A stretch of 64,000 nucleotides of DNA, taken from positions 248,001-312,000 of the forward strand of contig CALSFV010000244.1 in NCBI GenBank assembly GCA_943737045.1, in the 5' to 3' direction. The translations under genes were made by a program, and so were the position numbers. This document shows positions 31,101-43,736 of the stretch, in pieces. The DNA is from Parapristionchus giblindavisi (Eukaryota > Nematoda > Chromadorea > Rhabditida > Diplogasteridae). The notes beneath the pieces were generated by a model, which searched no databases, had not been told where the DNA came from, and saw only the letters and a program-made list of their open reading frames with translations. Every line of letters starts with the position of its first letter. The first letter of the stretch is position 1.

Positions 31101-34100
31101 AGAGCGAGAAATGGAATTGTTTGGATGTTGTGATATTATACAATTAATATTTTGATCATGAAAAGAAAAGAATTGCGACAAGCTCGAAATGGTTGAGAAA
31201 TAATATAATAATGATGTATTCAGCATTCATAAGGAGAGAAAACTTTTATCCTTACATAAATACATCGTGAAAGAGCACTCTCAGGTCAGACAAATATATC
31301 ATTTCTAAGTGATATCCTATTCATTCAATATATGCATTCGTCATAGCTTTCATCGGTTTCTTTTTTCCCTTTCCCTTTCCTTTTTTCTTTTTCTTTTTGA
31401 CTCTTTCATACGTTCAAACTAATGAATATTTCATGTGTTCAATTCGCTCTTTCGCTTCGACTGTTCCCCCCATTGGTGAATTGCGAGCGTATTATGCATA
31501 TTATATTATATTATAAAATAATATACATATATGTTATTTATTTACTTATTTATTTATCCATCCAAAGATGTGACAACATTAGATTACATGTTATAGTGAA
31601 TAGTGTAATTTGAATGTGAAAAAATATGCCATTGACCATTATTCTACTCTTTAACCCGTGAGCAATTCATTACCCACAGTATTCTGGTCCAAGCCATTTT
31701 TCTTCGAAAGCAAGACAAAGGAGAGACCATTGTATTCGAGAGAGTTTGTATGTTGAGCGGTCGTTCTTGCTTTGAAAGTCATGAGAACGCTGTGTACCGT
31801 TAGCATCATCATTTTCGTTTATCGATTCATTTCGCTTCTTTCTCTTCCATCACACGTTTCACTGTTTATTCATGAATACGTATAAATATTTTATTATTAT
31901 TATTGAAGATATTTATACTGTGCAAACTTCTTCCATAACGGATGTACGGTAATACTACTAAAATTATTTCTAGTAATTTCAAGCGGGGATTAAACTTCCC
32001 GAGCTAGTTTTACCCCACCCCGTGCTAAATTAAAACTCTCCGCTCTGATAAAGTTCTCATGTAGACAACTAAAGCGAGTGAGCATGATGAGAGCGGAGAG
32101 TTTCAAATTATCTCGATCGTTTAGTGTCAGCCATTCCCTCCCAAATGGTTCAGTGCTTGATAAAAATCCTTATATTTTACATATAAGGTGAAAGTGATTA
32201 TGATATCACATAACGGTATTAGACTATATAACATAGAGATGAAAAAAAATCAAAAAGGAGGGAAACAAGCAGTAGACTGTTTACATGGGAATGGTGTGAA
32301 CTCACATATCTCGATTTTCATGAAAGTTACATTGTTTACTAATTCGACTACGCTGATTTCAAATCAGCCTTAAAAACCTGCGAAATGTTTTTCTGAAGCG
32401 AGTTGTAGCCCGACGAAACGCGATAGAACGAGGTTTTTTTCTGATTTTCTCTTCATTTCGATACTTTTGAACATACATTTTAAAAACGATCCATTTCGTG
32501 ATCACACATGAGTCAGCCTGTTCAAATATGGAATACATAAATCCACCCTATGTATATCTTTTTTCTCCCTCTCCCTCTCCCTCTCCCTCTCCCTCTCCCT
32601 CTCCTTCCTCCATTTTCCTCCATAAGAGGCCTTGAATTCCCCTTTCGGAGATTTAGAGAGAATTTGTTTGCATAGACGAAGAAGTATCATTTATTTGTAT
32701 TGACGACATTTACTAATCTCAGGCATTCTCTGCCTAATTAACGGATCTCGATTACGGACCTGCGATAGAATAACAGCATTCTAATGGAATTCCCGACGGA
32801 TCTTATTTCACTGTGGCCTCTTTTCATCTAATTTTGTTCATTCCATGATTATCGATTGGAATTATTGATTAATTGAAAGTATTGATTAATAGAAAGTATT
32901 GATTAATTTAAAGTACTGATTAATTGAAAGCATTGATTAATTTTCCGTCTTTGTTTCCCTGTTGTCTACTACATGCATTTACCTATGAGCATATTAGCTG
33001 TCCCAATTGCTATCTCCCTCTCCCTCTTCGTCTCCCTCTCCCTCTCCCTCTACACCTCAAATCTCCTCCCCCACCTTCCTTTCTCTTAACACCTTGGCAA
33101 CTTCAGAGGGGAAGTCAATATTATATTTCGCACGAAAATCAATTATCGCTTCTCAGCGTATTAATTATATATAGTCGACAATGTAGCGAAAACAGCGTGG
33201 GAGAAATTTAAATATATTTTTAATTAAATTCTGAAAATTTTTATATTTTTATTTTTATTTATATTCAGATTTCTTTACCCCGCGAATAATAACGTATTGT
33301 AATAATTAGGAATAATGTAAAGGTATTAGAGATAACCAGTTGTATTTACAAGTCCTAGGGGAGATCATTACCTATTATTTATTTACATATCTATTATATT
33401 GATATTTAAAAAAATATATTTAAAACATAATAATAATAAAATAATAATAAAATATAATATTTTTATCTATTTTATTCTTCTTCTTCCTCTTCTCGAATAC
33501 GATATGAATTAGTGAAGGCGATTGTTGTTGTCACTTTTGTACGATACGGTGAGAGACTGAACGACGCTCTATCTCTCCCTCTCCCTTTCTTTCTCTCCCT
33601 CTCCCTCTCCCTCTCCCTCTCCCTCTCCCTCTCCCTCTCCCTTTCTTTCTCTCCCTCTCCTTTTGAATATCGACATAGGCTTTTCGATATTTATTATTCG
33701 ACATTTACATTATTCAATACAATTTTGCTATCATACCATAACAATGGCTAGTGTTGTTTTAAACAGTGACGAGAGGAGAAGAAAAATAGGCGAGAGAGAT
33801 TTTCATCTTCTTCTTACTTTTTTTAATATCCACAAAAAATCCTCTTGAAAAGTAACAAATGCAATTTGTGATGTTCTGTTCTAGCAATTGTAAGCAGAAA
33901 ATTTCGTAGAAAAGAACAATTTTCTCTGAGAGTGTACTTAACCACGATAAAGAAGAAAAAGTCTTTTTCATTTTTCATTTTTTTATTTTTTATTACTTGC
34001 GCAGAAGATATGGTTGTTATTGAAATTATTCATTTTGCTAGAAAATGGTTTGTTATCGTGCGCTCAAAGTATTTCTCTTTTTTCAAAGGGGTACACCAGA

Positions 34101-34366
34101 GCATATTTTTTTCTCTCCGCTCTGACAACACTCTCTGATAGGCAGAGAAAGCGAGAGAGAACATTAGCGGAGCGGAGAGTTTCAAATAAATTCGGGGGTG
34201 TTTCAAATTAACTCGGTGTGTTTTAAATTAACTCCGGGTGTTAAAATTAACGCGGGGAGTTAGTTTATTGGTGTGTATTATCCCATTGTTTGTAGTGTAG
34301 AAGAGTTATCCGAATAGGTCTTCCTAATCCTCCATTTCGCCGTCTTTTCGGACTCACCCTAGGGCC
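31101..34366. other. Gene-free, repeat-rich stretch
   Basis: Further AGCTAATTT palindrome copies lie at about 32014-32120 and 34086-34205. A copy of the 27785-27900 sequence is at 31673-31800. (TCTCCC)n tracts are at 32565-32610, 33020-33050 and 33580-33660. No gene is recognised. Confidence 0.5.
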
Positions 34367-34379
34367 TTAAAGAAGATGA

Positions 34380-34443
34380 CGAGGGAGGGGAGGAGAGGAA
34401 GGAGAGAGGGAGGAGACAGGGAGGAGAGAGGGGGAGGGAGGAG

Positions 34444-34481
<38 letters not shown>

Positions 34482-34645
34482 GAGGGGAGAGGGAGAGGGA
34501 GAGAGAGAGGTAGAGGGAGAGGGAGAGGGAGAGGGAGAGGGAGAGGGAGAGGGAGAGGGAGAGGGAGAGGGAGAGGGAGAGGGAGAGGGAGAGAGAGAGG
34601 GAGGGAGAGGGAGAGGGAGAGGGAGAGGGGGAGGAGAGAGGGCAA
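34380..34645 (+). repeat. (GAGAGG)n purine tract
   Basis: A 265-bp almost pure purine run with GAGAGGGA units. It may form triplex DNA. Confidence 0.95.
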
Positions 34646-37600
34646 GGGAGACTGAAGCCTAGTGGTTAGTCTCCGAGAGAGAATCGATATACTTCAGTCT
34701 TGCTTCTCTCCCCTTCCCTCTTCTTTCTTTTTTCTTACCTTTTTCCATCTCCAACAACTCTTCTGCCCTCTTTACACTAGTGTTGTTTAGTCGAATACAA
34801 TCCGCGAATATTTTCGGTCGATTAACATTTAGCTTTTTATTCGAGCGGTCTATTTAGTCTGGACCAATTTAGTCGAAGCTAAAATTTAGTCCATCTAACA
34901 ACCCTACTTTACACCCCAGTAACCCTTTCATTCTACTCTGGCCTCTAGGCATTTCTCACTTTACTTGTTTCAATCAATAATTCACATCAATCAATAATTC
35001 ACATTGTTTTGTAGCTTCACTGGAAGTCAATTATGCTCTCTCACTTTCGCATGCTCTATCGTCTTCTCTGTTTCTCTAGCACTCTCCGCCCTACGCACAC
35101 TCTCTCGTTCAGTTATCGGTGCGAAATTTATCTGCGCTTGCTGCTTTGACGCAAGTGCTGATAAGAAAGGCGATTAGGAAGGGGGAAGAAGAAGAGCCTA
35201 TTCACGTCTTATTCTATTGATACCTGACTAATATTTGGTGTTTTATATAGTTTCCTACTTTTCAAGATATATTTTCCACATGAACAAAATTACGGTATTC
35301 TTTCCTCATAGGTAAGGAGTCTAGGTGAGGGAAAAGGGTAGAATTCATTTATCTATAAGGGAAGAGTTCCGTAACGAGACTTTGCAAGGGAATCATTTCC
35401 TCATTGAAAAGGGATTTTTGTGTGGGTGTACGCCAAGTGTCACGTTTTCAAGCTCTTTCCAGCATCTTCAGAAAATTCTGAAAACGAAAGAAATATTCAT
35501 TGTCTGTTCTGTTTCTGAACGAGTAGGAGTGTGCTCTCTCGGTTTCTTTGTTTACATGAGAGCGTTTCCATATAGGAGAGTAAAATTCGCTCGGGTGTGC
35601 CATTTAAAAATAAAGTAGTACTTCACGCACGATAACAAACCATTTTCTAGCAAGCTAAATAATTTCAACAGTGGGATTAAATATCATAGAGTTTCCAGTC
35701 AGTTCACAGTGTTCAATATGGCAGATCTCGTTCCCCCTTTGTACGACAGACCGATAAAACATTATTAGTGTGCTGGTCCCATAACGATTCTCATTAGACT
35801 ACCGTACACGTACAATGGAATTAGTCCATTAACTCACCTCTATTCATACTTGTCTCTTTCATATTCTATAATGATTAATCACCCACAATCCGCCCTCGTT
35901 CCTCTAGATATCTCTTTCAACAGCTCTTTGTCATCCGATATGAGCCCTCATCACGCTCATTTTACACTTTTATTATTTAGCAAAAAAACGAACATTACAA
36001 ATGTGACATAATCGAATCAAATTTCCTAAATTTAAAGTATACTGTATATCCAAATCAATAAATATCTTGTTGACGCATAATTTGTTGGGCGCGTTTCGAG
36101 TTGTGCGCTTTCCATTCTCGGTATGCGGATTGATGTTCGAATTTTTGCTCGTATTTTAATTCTCATTTTGGAAATTAATATGTTAATATGAATATGCTTT
36201 ATCAGGTAGCCGCCTCAGGTATGTCGTGGTAGAGCGTTTGTCTGTCTGAGACAAGATCGAAGAGGCTCTGCACGAGCAAGTTTATTCAATCATTTCTTTC
36301 ATTCTATTATTTTAGCCGACTGCAAGCATATCTTGCAACAATAGTTCGTTGTACGCTATAGTTATATGCTCATTCGCTCAGTTGTTCAGACTGCCTAACG
36401 AGCGGACGGAAGGAAAGAGAAGCAGAAGAGGAAAGGAGAATACGAAAAAAACGAGAGAGAGAATCGACTTCTATCGTCAGAGGTTCGCTTCTTCTCTCTT
36501 CACACTTGTCCATTCCTCCTTCATCACACTATTAGCTGTTGTTTGTGTGCGCGGTGTGCGTTAAAAGCGGCGACTTTTGCCACTCATCAACCCCGTTGTG
36601 TAGTCGACTCCAATGGCATTTCGGATATGACTCAACACCTAATTCCGTTTTGGGCGTCCTTTTTCCCCCTTTGAATGTCTCTGATAAGATATGGCACTAT
36701 CACTTTCCATCGCCTCTTTCCTCCTCCTATCTCAGACCTTTGAGTGAAAGTAGATTGTGTGACTGACAAATGTTTGTTTTCTCTTTTGCCTTTCGTCTTC
36801 CCCTTTTTACTCTCTCCTATCTAAATCTCTCACTCTTCCCATTCTAAATAACTATTTCACTCGTTTGAACGTATTGTCCCTTCTTCTGCATGACATCATT
36901 CGTGTTCGGAAACTAAAAAAGAGTTTAGAGATCGATAGATTAGAGAGTGTAGATTTGGTTGATTGGATCTCTCAAGAGAGCCATACAGGTAAAGTAGTAG
37001 GTAGTTTCGTGACATCATTCCATACATACATGAGCGCTAACGTGGGGTGCTCCCTGTAAAATTAACCTTTTTATAATAATTTTCTGTTCGTATGCTCCTA
37101 TATGGAATCGAGCTCCATGTATGATTCCATCACTTCGTCGTCTTCCCGATCAATAATTCGTTAATCGATAATTCAGTAGCTACATGACATCATTCCATAT
37201 CTTCCTCGTCTTCCCCTCCGTGTAGACATCTTTTCTTTCATGTGAAATTCTATTCTGCCGTACTTCCTCTTAGTTTTCTTTTCGTCTTTCGTTTGAAGCA
37301 CCTAGAATGCGATAGACTGGAGTCAGCGCGGCGATTTGCATATTTACAATGGGATTTGCATTAATGAGATGACGATCTCTGGACATTTATGTCATTGTTC
37401 ATTTTTTTATATTCGGGAATTATTATACTTGATTTTCCTTATTCCAATTTATTCATCCGAATAGTTATTGAGTATTTTGCTTTGTAGAGCCATAAGGTTA
37501 TAAACAAGATAGATGTTTGTTTCTCAATAATAAACATCTACAACCCTTTTGGCTTTGCAAAGGAAAATACTCATAATATCTATATCATGACAAGAATTAC

Positions 37601-38107
37601 GAAACTTTTTTCCCTAATCATCTGAATAGTATTATCTAAAGTTCATCCTCATCTAGTATTTTGCTTTGTAGAGCCATAAGGTTGCAGTCTAGATAGATGT
37701 TTGTTTCTCTATAATAAACATCTTTCTGGCTTTGAAAAGGAAAATACTCTCATGACAAGAATTACGAGAATTTTTTCTTATTCATCTGAAGGATATTAGC
37801 TAAAGTTCATCCTCATTTCTTTACTCTCATCGGATAGAATGGAGCGTAGAAGGAATAGAAGAGGTATCGCATTATGTCCTTCCGCTCCCCCCCCCTCCCT
37901 CTCTCCTCCCCCCTCTCTCTCCCCTCCCTCTCTCCATCGTCCTCTCTAGTAATGGAGAGTATTTGAGCAGGAGGACGTTGGCTATTCCGGAGGGAGAAGG
38001 AGAAGAAGAAGATCCCCTCCTTTCTAATGTTACCTTTTATCCGTATCTCTCCTCTGCCCTCCTCTCCTTCTCCTTCACCTTCTCTCTCTTTCTCTCTCCC
38101 TTCTCCA

Positions 38108-38149
<42 letters not shown>

Positions 38150-38768
38150 TCTCCCTCTCCCTCTACCTCTCTCCCTCTGTCTTCCTCTCCTCTCTCTACC
38201 CATCTCTCTCCCTCTTCCTCCACTGTATTCTCGATGCACTGTTCGTTCTTTCATGATTGTTGTTAAACAAGAGATGAAGTAGAGGAACTCCGTCTCTCCC
38301 TCTCTTCTCTCCTCCTCTCCCCTCTCTCCCCTCCTCTTCTCTTCTCTTCTCCCTCCCTCCTCTCCTCTTCTCTTCTCCCCTCTCCCCTCCATCTCTCTCG
38401 CTGACAGTAGAGTAGACTCGGTGGAGTCAAGGGCAATGATCGTCAAATAACGCAAAAAGTGTCCCCAATAGTTATTGCTCTACTCGAATCTCTGCCTTTA
38501 AAAAGCACCGATGGGTAGATCAATCGATTAATTTCATTGATTTTTCATTGCACATGTACTTTGATTATCAGAGTATGATTGTAGATTGATAGTTGATAAC
38601 GGAGAGTGTTTGCTTAGTATCGATGACCATTCATGGCTATGCCTCTTTGTATCTCTCTCTCTCCTCTTCCTCTTCCCCTGAAAGGAGGAATGCTTTCTCT
38701 CGATGACCGACTGTACATATAAGTCACTTGTATATTATGTATTCGTTCGTTATATTCATGATGATCCC
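34646..38768. other. Gene-free stretch
   Basis: An AGCTAATTT palindrome fragment lies at about 35525-35606, a direct duplication at 37471-37815, and pyrimidine tracts at 37887-37940 and 38040-38400. No exon is supported. Confidence 0.45.
37471..37815 (+). repeat. Direct duplication, about 170 bp
   Basis: GTATTTTGCTTTGTAGAGCC starts both 37471-37645 and 37656-37815; both run on to CTAAAGTTCATCCTCAT. Each copy contains an inverted pair (GATGTTTGTTTCT...AATAAACATC). Confidence 0.85.
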
Positions 38769-38878
38769 CATTGGTCGAAAAGTGCGTTCCAAACTACGAA
38801 GCCTGGTGGCATTTTGTATTTTTTTTCTAAAACCTGGCCTCGTTTTGAAAACCTGTAACGTTGGCTATTCGACTTATG
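38769..38878. mobile_element. hAT-like MITE (CATAGGTCGAA family)
   Basis: A 110-bp element flanked by a perfect 8-bp duplication ATGATCCC (38761-38768 and 38879-38886). Ends CATTGGTCGAA and TTCGACTTATG are inverted with small changes. Interior includes ACGAAGCCTGG. Confidence 0.8.
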
Positions 38879-39529
38879 ATGATCCCCTGTCATAAATGAG
38901 ATTGAATGATGGTTGTAGAGGAGTAGTATGTGTAGTAGGTGTGTTGACGAAGTGACCGAGACTGGTCCACCTCTATCTCTGCTTCTCTGTATCTCCTTGT
39001 ATCTCTGTATCTCTATCCCCCTCTCTATCTCTCTCTCTCTCCTCTCTCTCTCTGCCTCTCTCTCTGTGTCTCTCTCTTCTCCCTCTCTCTCTCCCTACTT
39101 CACAGAGTCTCGGATGTATTTTGACTGAAGAGATCGATGTGATCTATCTTCTCCCTCTGTTCGATATGAGAGAGGCATAAACGAGAGGAGAGAGGAGAAG
39201 GAGACAGAAAGAGAGAGAGAGAGAGGGAGAGAGGGAGAGGGAGACAGAGGAATGAGAGATAGAGATAGCGATAGAAGAGGGAGAGTTAGAGGGGATATGT
39301 TCATATGCCTCTCTCCATCTCTATCTCCATTCATCACAACAAGTACTCCAACTACTCCTACTATTACTCTACATCTATCGAGGGTGTGTATCTAGTCTTG
39401 TTTTCTTTTCGAGAGTCGATCTTATCGCGGATCTGTGTGCGAATGGACAGCAATGTCTTCTCTTTGCTTTTCATATTTCCCATATTTTCCAGAATTATTA
39501 TTACATAATATTCCATAAATTGATTTTCT

Positions 39530-39685
39530 GAGACAGTTGCTCACTCCCAATCCCGAGCTATTGTGAATCTTCTGGCACTCTGGCAATGTTCTCTCGTAGT
39601 ACGAGTAGAAAGCGAGAGAGAGCATTGCGCACAGAGCGACTTCGTTTCAAGCGGTGAGAAAATTAACTCGAGTGTGTCTTTAATC
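39530..39685. repeat. AGCTAATTT palindrome family, diverged copy
   Basis: Core CTCTCGTAGTACGAGTAGAAAG with GCGAGAGAG and an AAATTAACTCGAGTGTG right end. Confidence 0.6.
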
Positions 39686-40105
39686 TGAGCAAGTTGTGAT
39701 CTTTGCTGTGGGAGTTTTGGTTTGATAGTCTTGATTAGTAAGATGCGATAAAGATCTTTTCGGTTGAATGATTCTTCTCTAGAAAATTAGTAATGTTTTT
39801 TCGAGTTTTTTTATTTTTTTTTCTCTCGTAAGCCAGAGAAGTCCTTTCCCTTTGCCTACGCTTATGAATATGAACATGTATGAAACTGGTCACCATCTCT
39901 GATATCTCAATCTCCTTTTCCCCCTTCATCTTTATTTTCATCCTATACAGGGATAGAGTATATCCGTATCGATGGACTTCATTCATTGGTCCATCCCCCT
40001 TTCTTCTTCTTCTTTTATTCACTTAAAATATGTTTTTAAAAAGTGGCAACGTTCCACCCGATTTAAATTCCCAGCGACACTGGTTGCCCACGCATGGACG
40101 AGAGG

Positions 40106-40229
40106 CATAGGTCGAAAAGTAAAAAAAAACTAAAACTACAAAGCCTGACCGTATTTGAGCTGAAAATCCCGAACAATCATAAAACTAGACCGTATTTTAA
40201 AAATGTATAACGCAGGTATCCGACCTATG
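40106..40229. mobile_element. hAT-like MITE (CATAGGTCGAA family)
   Basis: Starts CATAGGTCGAAAAGT and ends CCGACCTATG. Left flank ACGAGAGG and right flank ACGAGAGA agree at seven of eight bases. A second, longer copy ends at 40518 with TTTTCGACCTATG; flanks 40230-40296 and 40515-40578 repeat each other, so the second copy probably arose with a segmental duplication. Confidence 0.75.
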
Positions 40230-41000
40230 ACGAGAGAGGGAATAAAAGTGCTTATCGTGTCTACTTATTTACACGCAATCACTTCCTTATCCCTCTTTGA
40301 TATTTTGACGTCCGACGCGTAGGGAGCTAGGTTATCGGTTTTCAACATCCGGTCAGGTTTTTCGATTTTTGGCAAATTTGGTTAAAAATCTGGTAAGGTT
40401 TTTCGGGTTTTTTTGTGAAATTTTGGCTCAAATTCCAGTCAGGTTTTTCGATTTTTGTGAAATTTTGGCTCAAAATCTGGTCAGGCTTGGTACTTTGTAA
40501 CATACTTTTCGACCTATGACGAGAGGGAATGAAGTGCTTTTCGTCTCTACTTATTTACAAGCAATGACTTCCTTATCCTACTTATATTTGTCCGGTAGTC
40601 GACCAGCAATCACAGCGTTTGTTCCAGCACCTCACTAAAAACTCATTAAGCGGTCTTTAAAAATTTGGTAAAAAGCACAAAAATACGGTATGCTTCACCA
40701 TGGTATCTCTCTCTCTCTATTTCGGACTACACTTTTCTCTGTTACACCTTGACCGCTCTCTCGAAACGTCGGCTCATTTATATTCGTGACTTTTGTGCTT
40801 TTTTTTTGAAACTCTGGCCGAATTTTTGACGCTTTGAAAATCTGTAAAAAGTTGCTCTAGAAAAGCGATAATAATGTAATCATCTGAATGCCCCCTTACC
40901 TCTATGAAAATATGTGCAGAGTGATTGAATGCTGTAAACTACTACTGCCCTTTGCTCTTTCCCTTCTTTCCCCTCTATTGCCTCTTTAGAATGTGTTGCC
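40230..41000. other. Repeat remnants, no gene
   Basis: 40316-40518 is a reversed CATAGGTCGAA-family copy with tandem internal GGTCAGGTTTTTCGATTTTTG units. 40600-40860 shows related AAAATTTGGTAAAAAGC fragments. Confidence 0.5.
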
Positions 41001-42960
41001 TTTTTGTTCTTCTTCAGCTTCTTCTACTTCTTTCACTTGGTTTCTATATGTTTATGTGGAGAGACTCAATGGAAAGAGAGAGATGTTGAGAGGGAGAGAA
41101 AGATGAAGGGGAGGAGAGAGAGGAAGGGAGAGGAGGGGAGGAGAGGAGAGAGGGATAGAGAGAGAGAGAGGAGAGGAAGGGGAGAAGGAGAGGGGAAGGG
41201 GAGGAGAAGAGGAGAGAGAGAGGAAGGGGAGAGGAGAAGAAGAGAGAGGAAGGGAAGAGAGAGAGGAGGAATGGGAGGGGAGAAGGAGAGTATTTTAATT
41301 GTGCCTTATTGAGGGTTGAAGAGAGAGGAGAGAGAAGGAAGAACGACGTCGTCTTCAACGACTACGACGTCGACTCTAGTCATTCTCTCCCTCTCCCTCT
41401 CTCCTTCCTTGTTCTCCCTCTCCCTTTTCTTCTCCGTTTCTCCCTCTCCCTCTATGTCTCCCTCCCTCTCCCTCTTCCTCTCTTTATCTCCCTCTTCCTC
41501 TGCCTCTCCCCTTCTCACTCTTCCTCTGCCTCTCCCCTTCTCTCCCTCTTCCTCTCTTTATCTCCCTCTCCTCCTCTCCCCCCCCCCCCCTTCACTCTCT
41601 CCCTATCCATCTCCCTCTCCCTCTTTATCCTCATCACATAGGAATAGAACGACGTTGGTTGTATTCCCTGTTCTCCCTCTCCTTCTTAATCTCTCTCTCT
41701 CTCTCTCCTTCTCTCCCTTAGAATCTCTTCCCCATATCTATTCGTTCATTCTTCTTCCTCTTCCTCTTCCACTTCTCATTATTCCCTCACTCCATATATC
41801 TCATATCTTTGGCTAGAAACAAGAGGGAGAGGTAGGGAGGGAGAGAGAGGGAGAGGAGGAAGGAGAGAGAGAGAGAGAGAGAAACCCCTCCCCTCCCCAT
41901 TCATCCTCTTCTTCTTCATCTTCTTTTCTTCTTCTCTCAATATATCTGTCTATCTATTTTCTTCTACGGCACATCAGTCGAAAGATGCGAGAATCTTTTC
42001 TTTCTTCTTCAATCTTCTATCTTCTTTCCTCTCCTCTCCTCTCCTCCTCTCTCTATCTCTCCCTCTCACTCTCTCTTCCTCTCACTCTCTCTCTTCCTCT
42101 CTCTCTCTCTTCCTCTCTCTCTCTCTTCCTCTCTCTCTCTCTTCCTCTCTCTCTCTTCCTCTCTCTCTCTCTTCCTCTCTCTCTCTCCATCTCCCTCTCT
42201 TCTCCTTCACTCCTCTCTCTCTCCCTCTCCCTCTCTTCCCATTCACTCCTCCCTCTCTTCTCCTTCATTCCTCTCTCTCTCTCTCTCTCTCTACCCCTTC
42301 GCCGATCTCTCTTCCTCTCTCTCTCTTCCCCTCTCTCTTCCCCTTCACTCCTCCCTCTCCCTCTGACTCGTTGCCTCATAGCGTTTTCTGCCGCCGCTGC
42401 TTCATTGTGTTGTAAAAGGCATCGATTTTTTGAGTCCCTCCCTTCTCCCTCTCCCTCCTCTTTCCTCTCCACTTTTCCTCCTTTTTGCCGCTCTCCCTTT
42501 GCCTCTCTCTCTCTGTCTCTCCCTCTATCTTATCGAGAAGAGAGAGAGAGAGGAGGGGAGGGGAAAGTAAGAGGGAGAGAGTGGGGATAGCCAGAACACT
42601 TATTGGATTGCCCCAATGGATGGAAACGAGAGGTGGGGGGAGAGATACATTAGGAGGGGTTTCTACCTCTTTCAATCTCCTCTCTCTCTCCCTCTCTCTC
42701 TCCTCTCCTCTCCTCGCCATCTCTCTCTACCCTCCTCTCTCCTCTACTCTTTCCCTCCTCTCTCTCTTTCTCTCTCTCCCCCACCTCTCCTCCTCCTCCT
42801 TCCCTCTTCTCTCCTCTCTCCTCTCCCCTCCTCTCTCTCTCCTCTCCCCTCCTCCCCCTCTCTCCATCTTCCCCTCATTTGGTTGTTTCATTCATTCATC
42901 ATTCCTCTGATTGTTCGAGGGGGCTGTTTCTTTTCTTTCTCCCTCTCTCCCTCTTCGTCC
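41001..42960. repeat. Alternating purine and pyrimidine tracts
   Basis: 41060-41290 is purine-rich on the plus strand; 41380-41640, 42000-42370 and 42660-42880 are CT-rich (TCTCCC, TCTCTC). Long Ser/Leu/Pro and Arg/Glu ORFs on both strands come from this composition. I see no gene. Confidence 0.9.
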
Positions 42961-43290
42961 CTCTGAATCGATGGGATTGGGGATACGGGGTTTGTGCGTC
43001 GGGTTTCACGGTCCCGGATACGGGGTTTTCTGGGGTCCCGGATACTGGGTTTATGATACCGTCGGTTTTCAGGGGTCACGACCATACCTGTTCGGCATTG
43101 TTGCTAGCGACAAGACCCTCTCGATCTTAATTTAAAGCACTTACAAAGTTTGCCCACCTATGGTCCCGATATTTGAGGAAGAAAAAGGGGAAATGGTCAT
43201 TTTTGTTAGAGGGTATGAATATTACTTAGGGTTCCCGAGTCTGAATACTTGTTACCCTGCCTTTTATCCGCAATTCTGAATGCATTGATT

Positions 43291-43291
43291 C

Positions 43292-43385
<94 letters not shown>

Positions 43386-43410
43386 TTCTCTCTCTATCTC
43401 TCTTCATTCT
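43291..43410 (+). repeat. (CT)n microsatellite
   Basis: About 100 bp of almost pure CT. Confidence 0.95.
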
Positions 43411-43523
43411 TCCTCACTCTTTCTATCAACAGCAAGAGGGGAATCCTGGCATGTTTACGGGACGAGACAAATTATTGATGAGAGAGACAAAGTGATAAGA
43501 TGTCAATAGGAACCCTCCCTTTC

Positions 43524-43664
43524 GGCACTACTTCAGAATAGGGTACCAGTACACCGGGCAAGTCCAAAAGGACATGAAAAATGAAATTAACACAAAAGAA
43601 AGGACGTTTATATTAGGCAATTATACTATTATTTTGGACTGGTACCCTATTCTGAAGTAGTGCC
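43524..43664. mobile_element. hAT-like MITE, 141 bp (GGCACTAC ends)
   Basis: Perfect 27-bp inverted ends starting GGCACTACTTCAGAATAGGG. Flanked by identical 8 bp TCCCTTTC (43516-43523 and 43665-43672). Interior is AT-rich and non-coding. The perfect ends and duplication mean the insertion is young. Confidence 0.85.
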
Positions 43665-43672
43665 TCCCTTTC

Positions 43673-43696
43673 TTCTACTCCCCTCTCTCCCACTCC

Positions 43697-43736
<40 letters not shown>

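Noticed and set aside
41004..42966. Long Arg/Glu-rich and Ser/Leu/Pro-rich ORFs on both strands
   Set aside because: They are translations of GA/CT low-complexity tracts and have no other support.
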